Of a DNA stretch of 10,048 nt, positions 1 through 8,001 are shown in pieces (within the stretch, counting starts at the first letter, position 1; each line of letters opens with the position of its first letter). The position numbers were made by a program, and so were the translations under genes. Source of the DNA: Phycisphaerae bacterium (GTDB taxonomy: Bacteria; Planctomycetota; Phycisphaerae; Sedimentisphaerales; Anaerohalosphaeraceae); the NCBI GenBank assembly GCA_021736615.1, contig JAIPFN010000216.1:1-10048 (forward strand). Reading direction: 5' to 3'. Under the pieces are notes generated by a model that was not told the DNA's origin, did no database searches, and saw only the letters and a program-made list of their open reading frames with translations.

Positions 1-493
1 CCCTCGTCTTGCCTACGCCGGAAAAGAAACAGCTAAGAGCATTACGCACCAGGGCAACGATGACAGCATAGATCAGAATATTGTAATAAGCCGTCTGCGG
101 GGCGAGCTGCTCTTCGGCAACACCGGAAACCACAAACAGCCATGGCCCCAACGGACGCAGCAAAAGTATGATCGGGTAAGCGGCGACGCAAATTATAAGT
201 GCCTGCGTAAAAACAGATGCGCACCGTTCCTTTCGCCCGCTGCCAAGATTCTGGGCGACCAGTGCAGTAGAAAAACCTGTCAGACCAAGAAAAAAAGTCA
301 TCATCATATAGCATGTCAAACCGCCGCCCATCGAAGCACTCATCTGCTCAGGGCCAAGCTTCGCCAGGAACAGACGGTCGGTAAAAGTCATAACAACTTC
401 GCAGGCATTGGAAATAACCATCGGCAAAGCGATTATGAGAAGCTCACGAACGCCGCCTGGTTTCAGTTTATTCTGTAAGATATTTCCGTCCAT
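1..493 (-). CDS. MATE-family multidrug/sodium antiporter, N-terminal part (runs off left edge)
   Basis: The minus strand reads from an ATG at 493-491 without a stop to the window edge, giving 164 residues of a family normally about 450 long. The protein would be an inner-membrane antiporter that exports drugs or metabolites using a Na+ or H+ gradient. After a short polar N-terminus come hydrophobic segments at about residues 18-37, 58-80, 95-113 and 137-156. The first carries the MATE-like pattern of a proline (P24), an acidic residue near its end (D39) and a following Leu-Gly (46-47). The second ends in VAQNLGSG (79-86), the family's usual T/VAQ-x-x-G turn. No strong Shine-Dalgarno sequence precedes the ATG. 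It lies 418 bp downstream of the ribonuclease D gene in the same direction, so it probably has its own promoter. The family call is firm; the substrate cannot be read from the sequence. Confidence 0.85.
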   Translation of the reverse strand, partial: MDGNILQNKLKPGGVRELLIIALPMVISNACEVVMTFTDRLFLAKLGPEQMSASMGGGLTCYMMMTFFLGLTGFSTALVAQNLGSGRKERCASVFTQALIICVAAYPIILLLRPLGPWLFVVSGVAEEQLAPQTAYYNILIYAVIVALVRNALSCFFSGVGKTR

Positions 494-592
494 AAGATTT
501 TTTCACTCAAGCTGACCGAGCGATATTAGTTTTAAAAAAATATAAGCCCTTATAATTAAAGAATTTGCATGTAATAACTTTTTAATAAAATA

Positions 593-636
593 GCCTCGGC
601 CTTTTAGCCGAATCCTCAATTCGTAATTCGTAATTC
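593..636. repeat. Hairpin plus heptamer repeat, copy A
   Basis: Positions 593-616 read GCCTCGGCC, then a 5-nt variable centre, then GCCGAATCCT. The arms CGGC/GCCG (598-601 with 607-610 or one base off) form a short GC-rich stem around a T-rich loop. It is followed by 2.7 tandem copies of the heptamer AATTCGT (618-636). The same 24-bp design recurs at 824-847. On the minus strand the hairpin is followed by a run ending in ATTTTATT, so it could act as a weak terminator for transcripts from the ribonuclease D side. The U-tract is not continuous. Confidence 0.75.
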
Positions 637-663
637 TCAAACTGGCCAATCAGTCAGTTTGAG
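636..663. other. 9-bp perfect inverted repeat (hairpin or protein site)
   Basis: CTCAAACTG (636-644) and CAGTTTGAG (655-663) are exact reverse complements separated by 10 bp (GCCAATCAGT). The element abuts the heptamer tract of repeat copy A. It has no T-run on either side, so it is not a classic intrinsic terminator. It could be an RNA hairpin or a dimeric regulator site; the sequence does not decide between them. Confidence 0.6.
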
Positions 664-802
664 TTACTTAGGAGTTTACAGGAGCGTAGCATGCAAATGC
701 TCTGATCGCAAACGCCGGGACAATCACTGTACTCAAAAAGACTAAAATCCGTCAATTTGCAATTACTCGGCATACCTGCGAACTGCTCGAATTACCAAGC
801 CA

Positions 803-826
803 GGCATGTTTTATATATAAAATGCC
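803..826. other. AT-rich palindrome abutting repeat copy B
   Basis: GGCAT (803-807) and ATGCC (822-826) flank a perfect 14-bp palindrome, TTTTATATATAAAA (809-822). The right arm overlaps the first bases of repeat copy B at 824. Transcripts from the ribonuclease D side would pass the GC-rich hairpin at 827-842 and then this element. The pair may therefore work together in transcript ending or 3'-end protection, which is an inference. Confidence 0.5.
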
Positions 827-886
827 TCGGCCCAAAGGCCGAATCCTTCATTATACATTATACAATAATATCATTATACATTTCAT
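824..886. repeat. Hairpin plus heptamer repeat, copy B
   Basis: Positions 824-847 repeat copy A with the same length and the same outer sequences (GCCTCGGCC and GCCGAATCCT), but the 5-nt centre is CAAAG instead of TTTTA. The stem is longer here: TCGGCC (827-832) pairs with GGCCGA (837-842) around a CAAA loop. A different 7-bp tandem follows: CATTATA twice from 849, then an irregular continuation with another CATTATA at 872. It lies 70-85 bp beyond the ribonuclease D stop and may terminate that transcript; on the minus strand the stem is followed by GGCATTTTATAT. Confidence 0.75.
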
Positions 887-911
887 ACTGTCCAATTTGT
901 CAATATGAATT

Positions 912-2063
912 CTAGATTTCCCTCAAAATACCCTCTATCGCCGGTTCCAGCAGTTTTGCCTGCCACTTCATAGTTCCGCACTTACAGACATCTTTCAAAT
1001 TGCGGGGTTTTTTTATGGCTATCGTTTTAAGCGTACCTCTTGGCGAAATAATCTGTGTAGCTATATTCAGTTCTTCGGCGATCTTGTCGCATTCGACTTT
1101 TAGTTTTTCAAAAATCCCATTCGTCTCCGGCGCAGGCTTCGGGTGATACTTAACTTTTGGGTGCCCCGGCATTTCTGATTCCGGAGTATTGTGAGCTATC
1201 GCAATAGCTTTCCTGAGTTCCTCAAGCCTTCTGCCCTTACAGTTTGAAGGCAGCTTCGGCCCCGACGAAAGCGGATTATGCGGATTCTTCGAAGACCATA
1301 CCGCAAGTTTCATCATAAGTGTATTGCCCATAACTTTAAACGGCGGAATATCCTGCATCTGCGACTGACCCTCTCTCCACTTCCAAATCTGCTGCAACTG
1401 GGCAAGTGTATGTTTATCAAGATACCTGGCCCCCTTGATCCGCCAGGCTTCTTCCGGGTCGACCGGAGGCTTGTAGTTTTCGGCGGCATCGAGGGTCTTT
1501 AAACACCATTCTTCGTGCCAGGAGGTCCTGCCGAGCTTTTCAAGTTCCTCAGCGAAAATATCGGCGAGCTTGTGCAGATAGAATGTATCCTCTGAAGCAT
1601 ATTCAAGCTGCTTACTGCTAAGCGGACGTCTCGACCAATCGGACTTCTGACCGCCCTTTGGCATTACTATCCCAAAATATTTTTCGACAAGCGAACCAAG
1701 ACCGAATTTCTCATGACCGATCAGTTGAGCGGCAAGCATAGTATCGAAAACTTTTCCTTTTGGAGTAAAATCAAAAGTGGAACGCATCATTCGAAGGTCA
1801 TAACCGGCGTCGTGGAGAATCATCGGTTTTTTGGAAAGAAGCTTCAGAAACGGCTTAAGGTTTATTTTTGACAGCGGGTCCAGAATGTAGTTCTGATCGT
1901 CAAAAGTAAGCTGAATAAGACAAACCTTATGGTAATAGTGATAAAGACTGTCCGCTTCGGTATCCAGGGCAATGCTTCCGTTGTCCCGCATGTGTTCAAG
2001 CAGCGACTCCATCGCGTCATCGGTGTCAACGTATATATATTTTGATTCCAGTGCCTTACTCAA
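912..2063 (-). CDS. rnd: Ribonuclease D (DEDDy 3'-5' exoribonuclease with HRDC region)
   Basis: This is a cytoplasmic 3'-to-5' exonuclease that trims tRNA and other stable-RNA precursors. It has 383 residues, close to the roughly 375 of E. coli RNase D. The exonuclease domain spans about residues 8-180. The catalytic set is complete: D34 and E36 in IALDTEADSL (Exo I), D89 in LHDAGYDLR (Exo II), and Y155 with D159 in YASEDTFYL (Exo III, the tyrosine-type DEDDy signature). An HRDC-like helical domain follows at about 207-290 (including KWREGQSQMQDIPPFKVMGN), and a second degenerate helical region fills the C-terminus. The start is TTG at 2063-2061. AAAGGA lies 7 nt upstream, and the next in-frame Met (residue 18) would cut the first beta strand. 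It has its own promoter, although no terminator separates it from the efflux operon, so some read-through is possible. Confidence 0.93.
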   Translation of the reverse strand: MSKALESKYIYVDTDDAMESLLEHMRDNGSIALDTEADSLYHYYHKVCLIQLTFDDQNYILDPLSKINLKPFLKLLSKKPMILHDAGYDLRMMRSTFDFTPKGKVFDTMLAAQLIGHEKFGLGSLVEKYFGIVMPKGGQKSDWSRRPLSSKQLEYASEDTFYLHKLADIFAEELEKLGRTSWHEEWCLKTLDAAENYKPPVDPEEAWRIKGARYLDKHTLAQLQQIWKWREGQSQMQDIPPFKVMGNTLMMKLAVWSSKNPHNPLSSGPKLPSNCKGRRLEELRKAIAIAHNTPESEMPGHPKVKYHPKPAPETNGIFEKLKVECDKIAEELNIATQIISPRGTLKTIAIKKPRNLKDVCKCGTMKWQAKLLEPAIEGILREI

Positions 2064-2101
2064 GGAGTATTCCTTTGTACATCTATTACCAAACCATCAC
2101 T

Positions 2102-2130
2102 CTTATACCATATCCCGAGCATTATATCAA
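2102..2130 (-). promoter_or_regulatory. Sigma70-like promoter of ribonuclease D
   Basis: On the minus strand, TTGATA (2130-2125) is followed after exactly 17 bp by TATAAG (2107-2102). The -10 is preceded by TGG, giving an extended -10 (TGnTATAAG). The -35 begins 4 bp after the RND gene stop. Transcription would start near 2095, leaving a leader of about 32 nt before the TTG start codon. Confidence 0.65.
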
Positions 2131-2133
2131 GCA

Positions 2134-5100
2134 CTAGATATTATTTGAATTTCTGCCTCGTATCCTACCGGGCAAACCCTTAACGTCTTCGATCACCATA
2201 TACAGCGACGGCACCAGAATAAGAGTAATCACTGTCGCAAATAGTATTCCGAAAGCAAGACTGACCGCCATCGGAATCAGGAATCGTGCCTGAAGGCTTT
2301 TTTCCAGTATCATCGGGACCAGTCCGAAAAATGTCGTCAGGGTTGTAAGCATAATCGGCCTGAAACGCCGCGTAGCCGAATCAGTTATCACCTGGTGCAG
2401 GTCTATCCCTTCCTCACGCTCACGGTTGATCAGGTCGATCATAATGAGCGAGTCATTGACCACAACACCGGTAAGAGCGACAATACCGAAAACCGAAAGC
2501 ATAGAAAGGTCAAATCCCAGTATGATATGACCGATGATCGCCCCGACAAGCCCAAACGGAATAGCCGACATAATTATCGTAGGCTGAATATAACTTTTAA
2601 ACTGAACGGCGAGCAAAGCGTAAATCGCAAGCAAAGCGATTAAGACACTGCTCAAAAGACTGATCTTTGTTTCCTGCTGCTCTCTCTGTTCGCCTTCGAC
2701 TTTATAAGTCAGCCCAGGGTAATCACGAATCAGTTTTGGGAGCACATCGGCGAAAAGACTCTGATTAATCTCTGTGGGATTTGCGACATCGCTGTCAACA
2801 TCGGCAGTAACATTGACAACGCGCCTTCTGTTGGAACGCTTTATACTCGCATACCCCCTGCCCATTTTTACAGTGGCAACTTTTCCAAACGGAACCTCTG
2901 TACCGTCGTGCAAACGAATCCGCACATTTTCAATATCGGCGATACTTCTTCGTTCGTCGAGAGGATAACGCACCATAACCCTGATATCGTCACGACCTCT
3001 CTGGGGTCTCTGGATCTCTTCGCCATAAAAACCCTGTCGCCCCTGGCGGGCAAGGTCTCCAAGAGTAAGCCCAAGCGTCCTGCCCTCTTCAGTAAGCGCG
3101 AGCTTTAGTTCAAGCTTACCCGGCTCAAAGCTGTCGTCAATATCGCTTACTCCGCTGTACTCGGTCAGTGCAAACTTAAGCGCGTCGGCAGCCTTAAGCA
3201 GCATATCAAAATCCCTGTGGCTCAACTCAATATTAACCGCATCACCGGCCGTAAACAGCGACGACGTAAACGTAAGCGAAGAAACACCCGGTATCGCCCC
3301 CACTGCTTTTCGCCACCTGTTGGCAATTTCCGACGACCGAACATTTCGCTCTTCACCGCTTAGCAGTTCGATGTTGACCTCTGCAAGATGAGCAGAAGTG
3401 CTGCCGCCGCCGCCTGTACCGTGCGGACCTCCGTTTTCACCCTTCGTAAACGGTTGAGACCCAATATCAGTAGCCATATATTTAAATACCGAAGGATTGC
3501 CGGGGGCCTTGCCTTTGTCTATCTCTGCCCGAACCTTTTCGGCAGCCGCTTCGATCCGCTTAACAACCTCCCTGGTCTGATCGACAGAAGTACCCTGGGG
3601 CATCCTGAGGCTCGCCCAGACATTGTCCGCGTCGATCTTGGGAAGCATCACAAATTTCATTCGCCCGCTCTTAACATAACCGACCGCACTAAAAAGTATA
3701 AACATCGCGACGGCAACTGTAAGGTATCTCCACGTCACGGCTTTTTCGAGAAAGCCTGCGAACCTTCCAAAGATAAACTTATCAAGCCCGTTACGAATGA
3801 TCATCTGCAATCGGCCGATGGGACCAAGTTCGCTCTTTTCACGCCGGATCTTCCCGCCGCCGGAAAGATGAGCCGGCAGTATCAGCAAAGACTCGATCAG
3901 TGAAAACATAAGCACGGAAATTACGACTATCGGGATTACACGGATAAATTTACCCATGATACCGGCCAGGTAAAGCAGCGGCGTAAACGCGATCACCGTA
4001 GTAAGTACCGCCATGATAACCGGGGCGGTCATCTCGTTTACACCGTGGACTGCCGCCTCGACAGGATTCATCCCTTTTTGTCTGTACGCGAAAATATTCT
4101 CACCGACGACGATAGCATCATCGACGACAATACCAAGCGATAGTATAAACGCAAACAGTGAGATCATATTCACCGAAGCATCCATATGAGGCATAACCCA
4201 GAAGGCCCCCATAAACGAGATAGGAATACCCATCGTCGTCCAGAACGCAAGCCGAAGGTCCAGAAAAAGAGCCAGGCATAAAAACACGAGTACCAGACCG
4301 ATACGTGCATTGCGTGTAAGCAGCGACATTCTTGCCCGAAGCATCTCAGAACGGTCGAACCACGTTCCTATAGATATTCCCGCCGGAAGGTTTTTCTCCT
4401 GTTCGGCGATATATTTTTTCAGGGTATTTGCAATGTCCAGAACACCCTGATCGCCGACACGATATACCTGCAGCATTGCCGAGGGTTTATTTTCAAAACG
4501 CGAAGCGATATCCGAATCCTCGAAACCGTCGACTATAGTTGCAATGTCCTTAAGGTAAAGCTTTGTACCGTCATTTCTTGCCAGCACGACAATATCCTCG
4601 AATTCCTTACCTCTGTACATCTGCCCTTTTGTCCGGATCAATATCTGACCGCCCGGAGTTTTAACAGAACCGCCCGGAAGATCGAGCGACGAACCCCTTA
4701 CAGCGGCGGCAACCTGGGCAAAGGTAAGGTTGTGACGTCTAAGATTCTTTTCGGGAACCTCTATCGAAATCTCGAAATTCCTGGTACCGGTAATATCGAC
4801 CTGCGAAATATTATCCATAGCCGTCAAGTCGTCGCGCATTCGCTGAGCAAGATATTTAAGTGTTCTCTCCGAAGCATCCCCATAAATCACCAGCGACATA
4901 ACAAGGTTTCTTGTGATTACCTCGGAAATAATCGGTTTTTCGGTCTCTTCGGGAAATGTGATGATCCTGTTGACGCCTGCCTTTATATCGTCGAGTACTT
5001 TTTGCGAATCGGCAAACTCTTCCACTTCGGCAACGACCGTTCCAATACCTTCCGATGCGGTCGAATTCAAACGCTTTATACCGTCAACACCGGCGATGGC

Positions 5101-5331
5101 CTCTTCAACCCTGATACAGACCCCCTCTTCAACTTCGGCCGGAGAAGCACCAAGATACGGAACCGATACGGTAATCATATCCAGCGTCATGTCGGGAAAT
5201 ATCTCGACCTTTATCTTAAGTATGCTAAAAAAGCCGCCCGCCAGTATCATAAGCATCAGCAGGTTGGCGGCAACGTGATTACGGGCAAACCAGGCTATCG
5301 GGCCTTTTGGATTTTTTTCAAGTTCATTCAC
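2134..5331 (-). CDS. RND efflux pump inner-membrane permease (AcrB/HAE1-like)
   Basis: This 1065-residue protein has the length and layout of a proton-driven tripartite pump subunit. TM1 lies at about 18-40, followed by a periplasmic porter domain (about 41-340). A block of helices comes next (about 342-490), then a helix at about 533-552, a second periplasmic half (about 560-890) and the final helices (about 890-1047). TM4 contains LSLGIVVDDAIVVGENI (398-414), whose D404-D405 match the proton-relay aspartates of AcrB (D407/D408). In TM10 the motif GVVVNDSLIM (955-964) puts Asn959 where AcrB has the relay Lys940. This identifies a known but less studied RND subclass. A Gly-rich loop lies at 634-644 in the second porter half. 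The start is GTG at 5331-5329, overlapping the adaptor gene's stop as GTGA, so translation is probably coupled. It is the last gene of the operon. Substrates are unknown; drugs, dyes or lipophilic metabolites are plausible. Confidence 0.93.
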   Translation of the reverse strand: MNELEKNPKGPIAWFARNHVAANLLMLMILAGGFFSILKIKVEIFPDMTLDMITVSVPYLGASPAEVEEGVCIRVEEAIAGVDGIKRLNSTASEGIGTVVAEVEEFADSQKVLDDIKAGVNRIITFPEETEKPIISEVITRNLVMSLVIYGDASERTLKYLAQRMRDDLTAMDNISQVDITGTRNFEISIEVPEKNLRRHNLTFAQVAAAVRGSSLDLPGGSVKTPGGQILIRTKGQMYRGKEFEDIVVLARNDGTKLYLKDIATIVDGFEDSDIASRFENKPSAMLQVYRVGDQGVLDIANTLKKYIAEQEKNLPAGISIGTWFDRSEMLRARMSLLTRNARIGLVLVFLCLALFLDLRLAFWTTMGIPISFMGAFWVMPHMDASVNMISLFAFILSLGIVVDDAIVVGENIFAYRQKGMNPVEAAVHGVNEMTAPVIMAVLTTVIAFTPLLYLAGIMGKFIRVIPIVVISVLMFSLIESLLILPAHLSGGGKIRREKSELGPIGRLQMIIRNGLDKFIFGRFAGFLEKAVTWRYLTVAVAMFILFSAVGYVKSGRMKFVMLPKIDADNVWASLRMPQGTSVDQTREVVKRIEAAAEKVRAEIDKGKAPGNPSVFKYMATDIGSQPFTKGENGGPHGTGGGGSTSAHLAEVNIELLSGEERNVRSSEIANRWRKAVGAIPGVSSLTFTSSLFTAGDAVNIELSHRDFDMLLKAADALKFALTEYSGVSDIDDSFEPGKLELKLALTEEGRTLGLTLGDLARQGRQGFYGEEIQRPQRGRDDIRVMVRYPLDERRSIADIENVRIRLHDGTEVPFGKVATVKMGRGYASIKRSNRRRVVNVTADVDSDVANPTEINQSLFADVLPKLIRDYPGLTYKVEGEQREQQETKISLLSSVLIALLAIYALLAVQFKSYIQPTIIMSAIPFGLVGAIIGHIILGFDLSMLSVFGIVALTGVVVNDSLIMIDLINREREEGIDLHQVITDSATRRFRPIMLTTLTTFFGLVPMILEKSLQARFLIPMAVSLAFGILFATVITLILVPSLYMVIEDVKGLPGRIRGRNSNNI

Positions 5332-6539
5332 TTTATTTTAATCTCTTGAAGTTCTGTTTTTTCCGGGTTAAGTATATTAGTTCTGATCTTCATTCCGTTT
5401 GTCACTATGTCCAGCGGGCTGACGATCACAACATCGCCGTCTACCAGTCCGTCTGAAATATAGGCATTTTCTCTGTCCATCCGTAATATCTCGACTTTGA
5501 CTATTTTAAGCTCACCTTCTTTTTCAATCCAGACTTCACCGCCGTCTCGAATTGCGTAACGTGGAACGCGGATTACCTTATTGATCATCCTTCCCTGTAT
5601 ATCGATCGTTACGAACATTCCAGGAACAAGAGGCGGTCTCGACTTTGAAAACTTAAACGGATCATCTACCTCGACAACGACATACACCATTCGTGAGACA
5701 GGATCGATCTGACCGCGGGTACGAACCACCTGGCCAGGCCAGCAGTGTAGTCCGCCGGCGAATTCGGCGGTAACTTCCGCCTTTGCTCCCTCGCCTTCGA
5801 CTGAATTCGAACCATTGTTATAACCGCCCGGAACGTCGAACCACTCCAGTTGCGTATCTTCAAGCGGAACCGCGATCTCGACGGCGTCTGTAGAATAAAC
5901 AGTCGCGACAGGCTGACCGGCAGGTATGTATTGACCGATGTCAACAGACTCGGAGGCAACTCTTCCGTCAAAAGGCATTTTTATAACTGTTCGCTCAAGA
6001 TTGAGTTTAGCTTCATTCAATTTCGCCTGGGCCGCTTTGAATTCAGCCTCTGCAAATTTAACCTGTAATTCTCGCGTCACCAGCGGTGAATTAGGATCTT
6101 CGCCCGGGTGTATCTGATCCCACTCAAGGAGTGCTACTTTCTGCTCTGCAAGTTCTCTTTCGTATGCGACTTTTGCCTGCTTGATAGCGGCGTCGGCGCG
6201 TTCGACAGCCAGCTCATAATCGTCAGGCTCTATTACAATCAAAGGTTCGCCGGCCTTGAAAAATCCACCGTTGATTAAGTTCTCGTGGCAGTCGATTATC
6301 TTACCGGAAACCTGTGGAATGACCGTAACTTCCACCTTAGGCTGAACCGTACCAAACCCGTCAATAACCACCTGGACATTTTCGGTCTTTACAACCCTGG
6401 AGTTAAGCAAGGGAACAACGGGCTCCTGAGCCTTTTTATCCGGTGCCTTACGCGAAAAAAGAAATAGCATAAACACCAGCAAACCCGCTGCAAAAACAGC
6501 AACTGCAAGCACTATTTGTATTACAACCTTTTTATTCAT
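5328..6539 (-). CDS. RND efflux periplasmic adaptor (membrane fusion protein, HlyD/AcrA-like)
   Basis: This 403-residue protein would bridge the RND permease and the outer-membrane factor in the periplasm. Residues 5-28 form an N-terminal membrane anchor or uncleaved signal; no lipobox cysteine is present. A barrel-sandwich (lipoyl-like) half starts at about 66-105 (PQVSGKI, then GEPLIVIEPDDYE). A two-helix coiled-coil hairpin rich in Ala, Glu and Lys follows at about 110-185. The second lipoyl half begins with TVIKMPFDGRVASESVDIGQYI (184-205 region), the family's characteristic return strand. Beta-barrel and membrane-proximal domains fill about 217-385. The start is ATG at 6539 with GGGAG 6 nt upstream. 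The ATG overlaps the end of the outer-membrane gene by 8 bp, and the 3' end overlaps the RND start by 4 bp. The adaptor probably works with these two partners only. Confidence 0.93.
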   Translation of the reverse strand: MNKKVVIQIVLAVAVFAAGLLVFMLFLFSRKAPDKKAQEPVVPLLNSRVVKTENVQVVIDGFGTVQPKVEVTVIPQVSGKIIDCHENLINGGFFKAGEPLIVIEPDDYELAVERADAAIKQAKVAYERELAEQKVALLEWDQIHPGEDPNSPLVTRELQVKFAEAEFKAAQAKLNEAKLNLERTVIKMPFDGRVASESVDIGQYIPAGQPVATVYSTDAVEIAVPLEDTQLEWFDVPGGYNNGSNSVEGEGAKAEVTAEFAGGLHCWPGQVVRTRGQIDPVSRMVYVVVEVDDPFKFSKSRPPLVPGMFVTIDIQGRMINKVIRVPRYAIRDGGEVWIEKEGELKIVKVEILRMDRENAYISDGLVDGDVVIVSPLDIVTNGMKIRTNILNPEKTELQEIKIK

Positions 6540-8001
6540 TATCTACTCCCGCACCGTTGACATTATCTTCATCGGCTGTTTTCTGATCTATCTTCCAGTC
6601 TCCGCCAAGGGCAAGGAACAAATTCACCCTGGAATTATAAAGGAGAGCTTTTGTTTGTATGTACTGATCCTCTGCCAGCCGCCGTCTTCTTTCCGTATCC
6701 AGCACGACAAGCAGTATTTCAAGCCCCTGCGAATATCTTTCATTGGCGAGCTTTTCACCCTTAAGAGCCTCGGCAAGCCTTTCCTTCTGGTGAAGTGCGC
6801 TTTGTGCAAGATACTCCTGACTGGCCAGCGAATCTTCAACTTCCTGAATCGCCTTAAGCACCAAACCGGAATAATTAGCCGCCGCCTGTTCGGTACGGGC
6901 TTTTGCCGCTTTGACCTGGGCCTTAAGCCTTCCGCCCTTATAGATCGGAGCAGCTAATCTCATAACAAAAGAATAGACCTGATTATCGACATTAAAGAGA
7001 TCCCTGAAGTGATCGGCCTGGTAACCGCCTACGCCGGTAAGCGTAAGATCCGGGTACATCTCGGCAATACTGGCACCGATTCGTTCGTTCGACGCCTTCA
7101 ACTGAAATTCCGCAGCCCTTAGATCGGGCCTTCTGTCAAGAAGTGACGCCGGCAAACCGACTGGAACTGCCGTAAGCTCCGGAAGCTCCGCAAGAGTATC
7201 CGGGACGATCTCAGTCGTCCCCGGAGCGGCACCTATAAGCACTTCCAGGCTGTGTTGAGCTAGCGCAAGAGACTCTTTTACTATTGGTTCAGCCGATTTT
7301 GCAGTCGCCAGATTTTCTTTTGCCTGGTAAACATCCAAAGGACTCGTAAGCCCCGATTTATACCTGCGCTCTACTACTTTAAGCGTATTTGTCCTGCTCT
7401 TAATATTGGCCTGGGCGGTCACCAGAAGTCTCTGCTGGGTAGCAACCCGGACGCGGGCACGGACGACTTGTGCTATTATCGAATGGGTCAACGCGGTTCT
7501 GTTTGCCTCGGTTGCAAGCAAGTCGGCAAATGATGCCTGTTCAAGACGTTTAAGCTTACCGAAAAAATCGACCATGTAATTTACAGTTATATCCTGACCG
7601 TACGTCTTGTTGATATAACCCGTCCTTTCGCCAGTCGGCGAGGAAAATGACGACTTAGAGCGGGAACGAACCCCTGAATACTGCACGTCGGGCAATCTGA
7701 GGCCGTGACTTTGAGCAAGCAGTGCTTCGGCTTCGAGAACACGGGCCGCTGCCGCTTTCAGGTCAAAATTTTTCGCAAGCGCCTTCTGGACAAATTCGTC
7801 AATGACGGGATCATTAAAACTTTTCCACCAGGTCAGCGAGGGGTCAAGCTCTTCGGACCCGGCCCACTGACTGGGAGTCAAAGAGTAACCTTCGATTCCA
7901 TCAACCGGAGTAACCGGCCTGGAATAGTCAGGCCCCACCATACAGCCGCCGACAGCCAAAACAGCCAATGAAAACACTAATGATAACATTTTAAACATCA
8001 T
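6532..8001 (-). CDS. Outer-membrane efflux factor, NodT/TolC family lipoprotein
   Basis: This 489-residue protein would form the trimeric outer-membrane channel of the pump. It opens with a lipoprotein signal peptide: a hydrophobic stretch then VGGC with the lipidated cysteine at residue 20. The NodT-type mature start MVGPDYSRP follows. The first OEP repeat shows WWKSFNDPVIDEFVQKAL (58-75) and a long helical part with RRYKSGLTSPLDVYQAKE (212-229). The second repeat starts at about 288 (DRRPDLRAAE) and repeats the pattern as ERYSQGLEILLVVLDTERR (421-439). The C-terminal LFLALGGDW (461-469) is typical of the family. The start is ATG at 8001 with GGAG 6 nt upstream; a second ATG follows immediately and cannot be excluded. 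The start lies inside the regulator gene (11-bp overlap), and the end overlaps the adaptor start. Confidence 0.93.
   Translation of the reverse strand: MMFKMLSLVFSLAVLAVGGCMVGPDYSRPVTPVDGIEGYSLTPSQWAGSEELDPSLTWWKSFNDPVIDEFVQKALAKNFDLKAAAARVLEAEALLAQSHGLRLPDVQYSGVRSRSKSSFSSPTGERTGYINKTYGQDITVNYMVDFFGKLKRLEQASFADLLATEANRTALTHSIIAQVVRARVRVATQQRLLVTAQANIKSRTNTLKVVERRYKSGLTSPLDVYQAKENLATAKSAEPIVKESLALAQHSLEVLIGAAPGTTEIVPDTLAELPELTAVPVGLPASLLDRRPDLRAAEFQLKASNERIGASIAEMYPDLTLTGVGGYQADHFRDLFNVDNQVYSFVMRLAAPIYKGGRLKAQVKAAKARTEQAAANYSGLVLKAIQEVEDSLASQEYLAQSALHQKERLAEALKGEKLANERYSQGLEILLVVLDTERRRRLAEDQYIQTKALLYNSRVNLFLALGGDWKIDQKTADEDNVNGAGVDNE

Larger units (their letters stand above)
494..911. other. 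418-bp non-coding, repeat-rich intergenic region
   Basis: No convincing coding sequence is present on either strand. The stretch holds two copies of a GC-rich hairpin with a heptamer tract beside it (593-636 and 824-886), a 9-bp inverted repeat (636-663) and an AT-rich palindrome (803-826). It must contain the end of the ribonuclease D transcript and probably the promoter of the MATE gene. A weak minus-strand candidate for the latter is a TATAAG-like -10 about 60 bp before the ATG, but its -35 is poor, so it is not listed separately. I see nothing recognisable in 664-800. Confidence 0.7.

Noticed and set aside
42..314. 90-residue minus-strand open frame in the MATE region
   Set aside because: It overlaps the MATE frame, which starts at 493 and gives a clean membrane transporter. 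The alternative frame is Cys/Arg-rich without homology that I recognise.
664..800. tRNA or small structured RNA between the two repeat copies
   Set aside because: Short complementary segments such as GAGC/GCTC near 682-703 exist, but no cloverleaf, T-loop or known RNA motif can be formed. The mini-frame at 691 encodes only four residues.
618..886. CRISPR-like array
   Set aside because: The two repeat copies are 231 bp apart and the tandem units are only 7 bp with no spacers. No cas gene is present.
2064..2133. Intrinsic terminator between the RND and ribonuclease D genes
   Set aside because: The 70-bp gap contains no GC-rich stem followed by a T-run on the minus strand. It is occupied by the ribonuclease D promoter.
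3388..3903. 171-residue open frame on the plus strand inside the RND gene
   Set aside because: It is antisense to a fully supported RND coding sequence, has no recognisable domain and shows a biased composition typical of shadow frames. The same applies to the plus-strand frames at 4732-5349 and 4913-5278.
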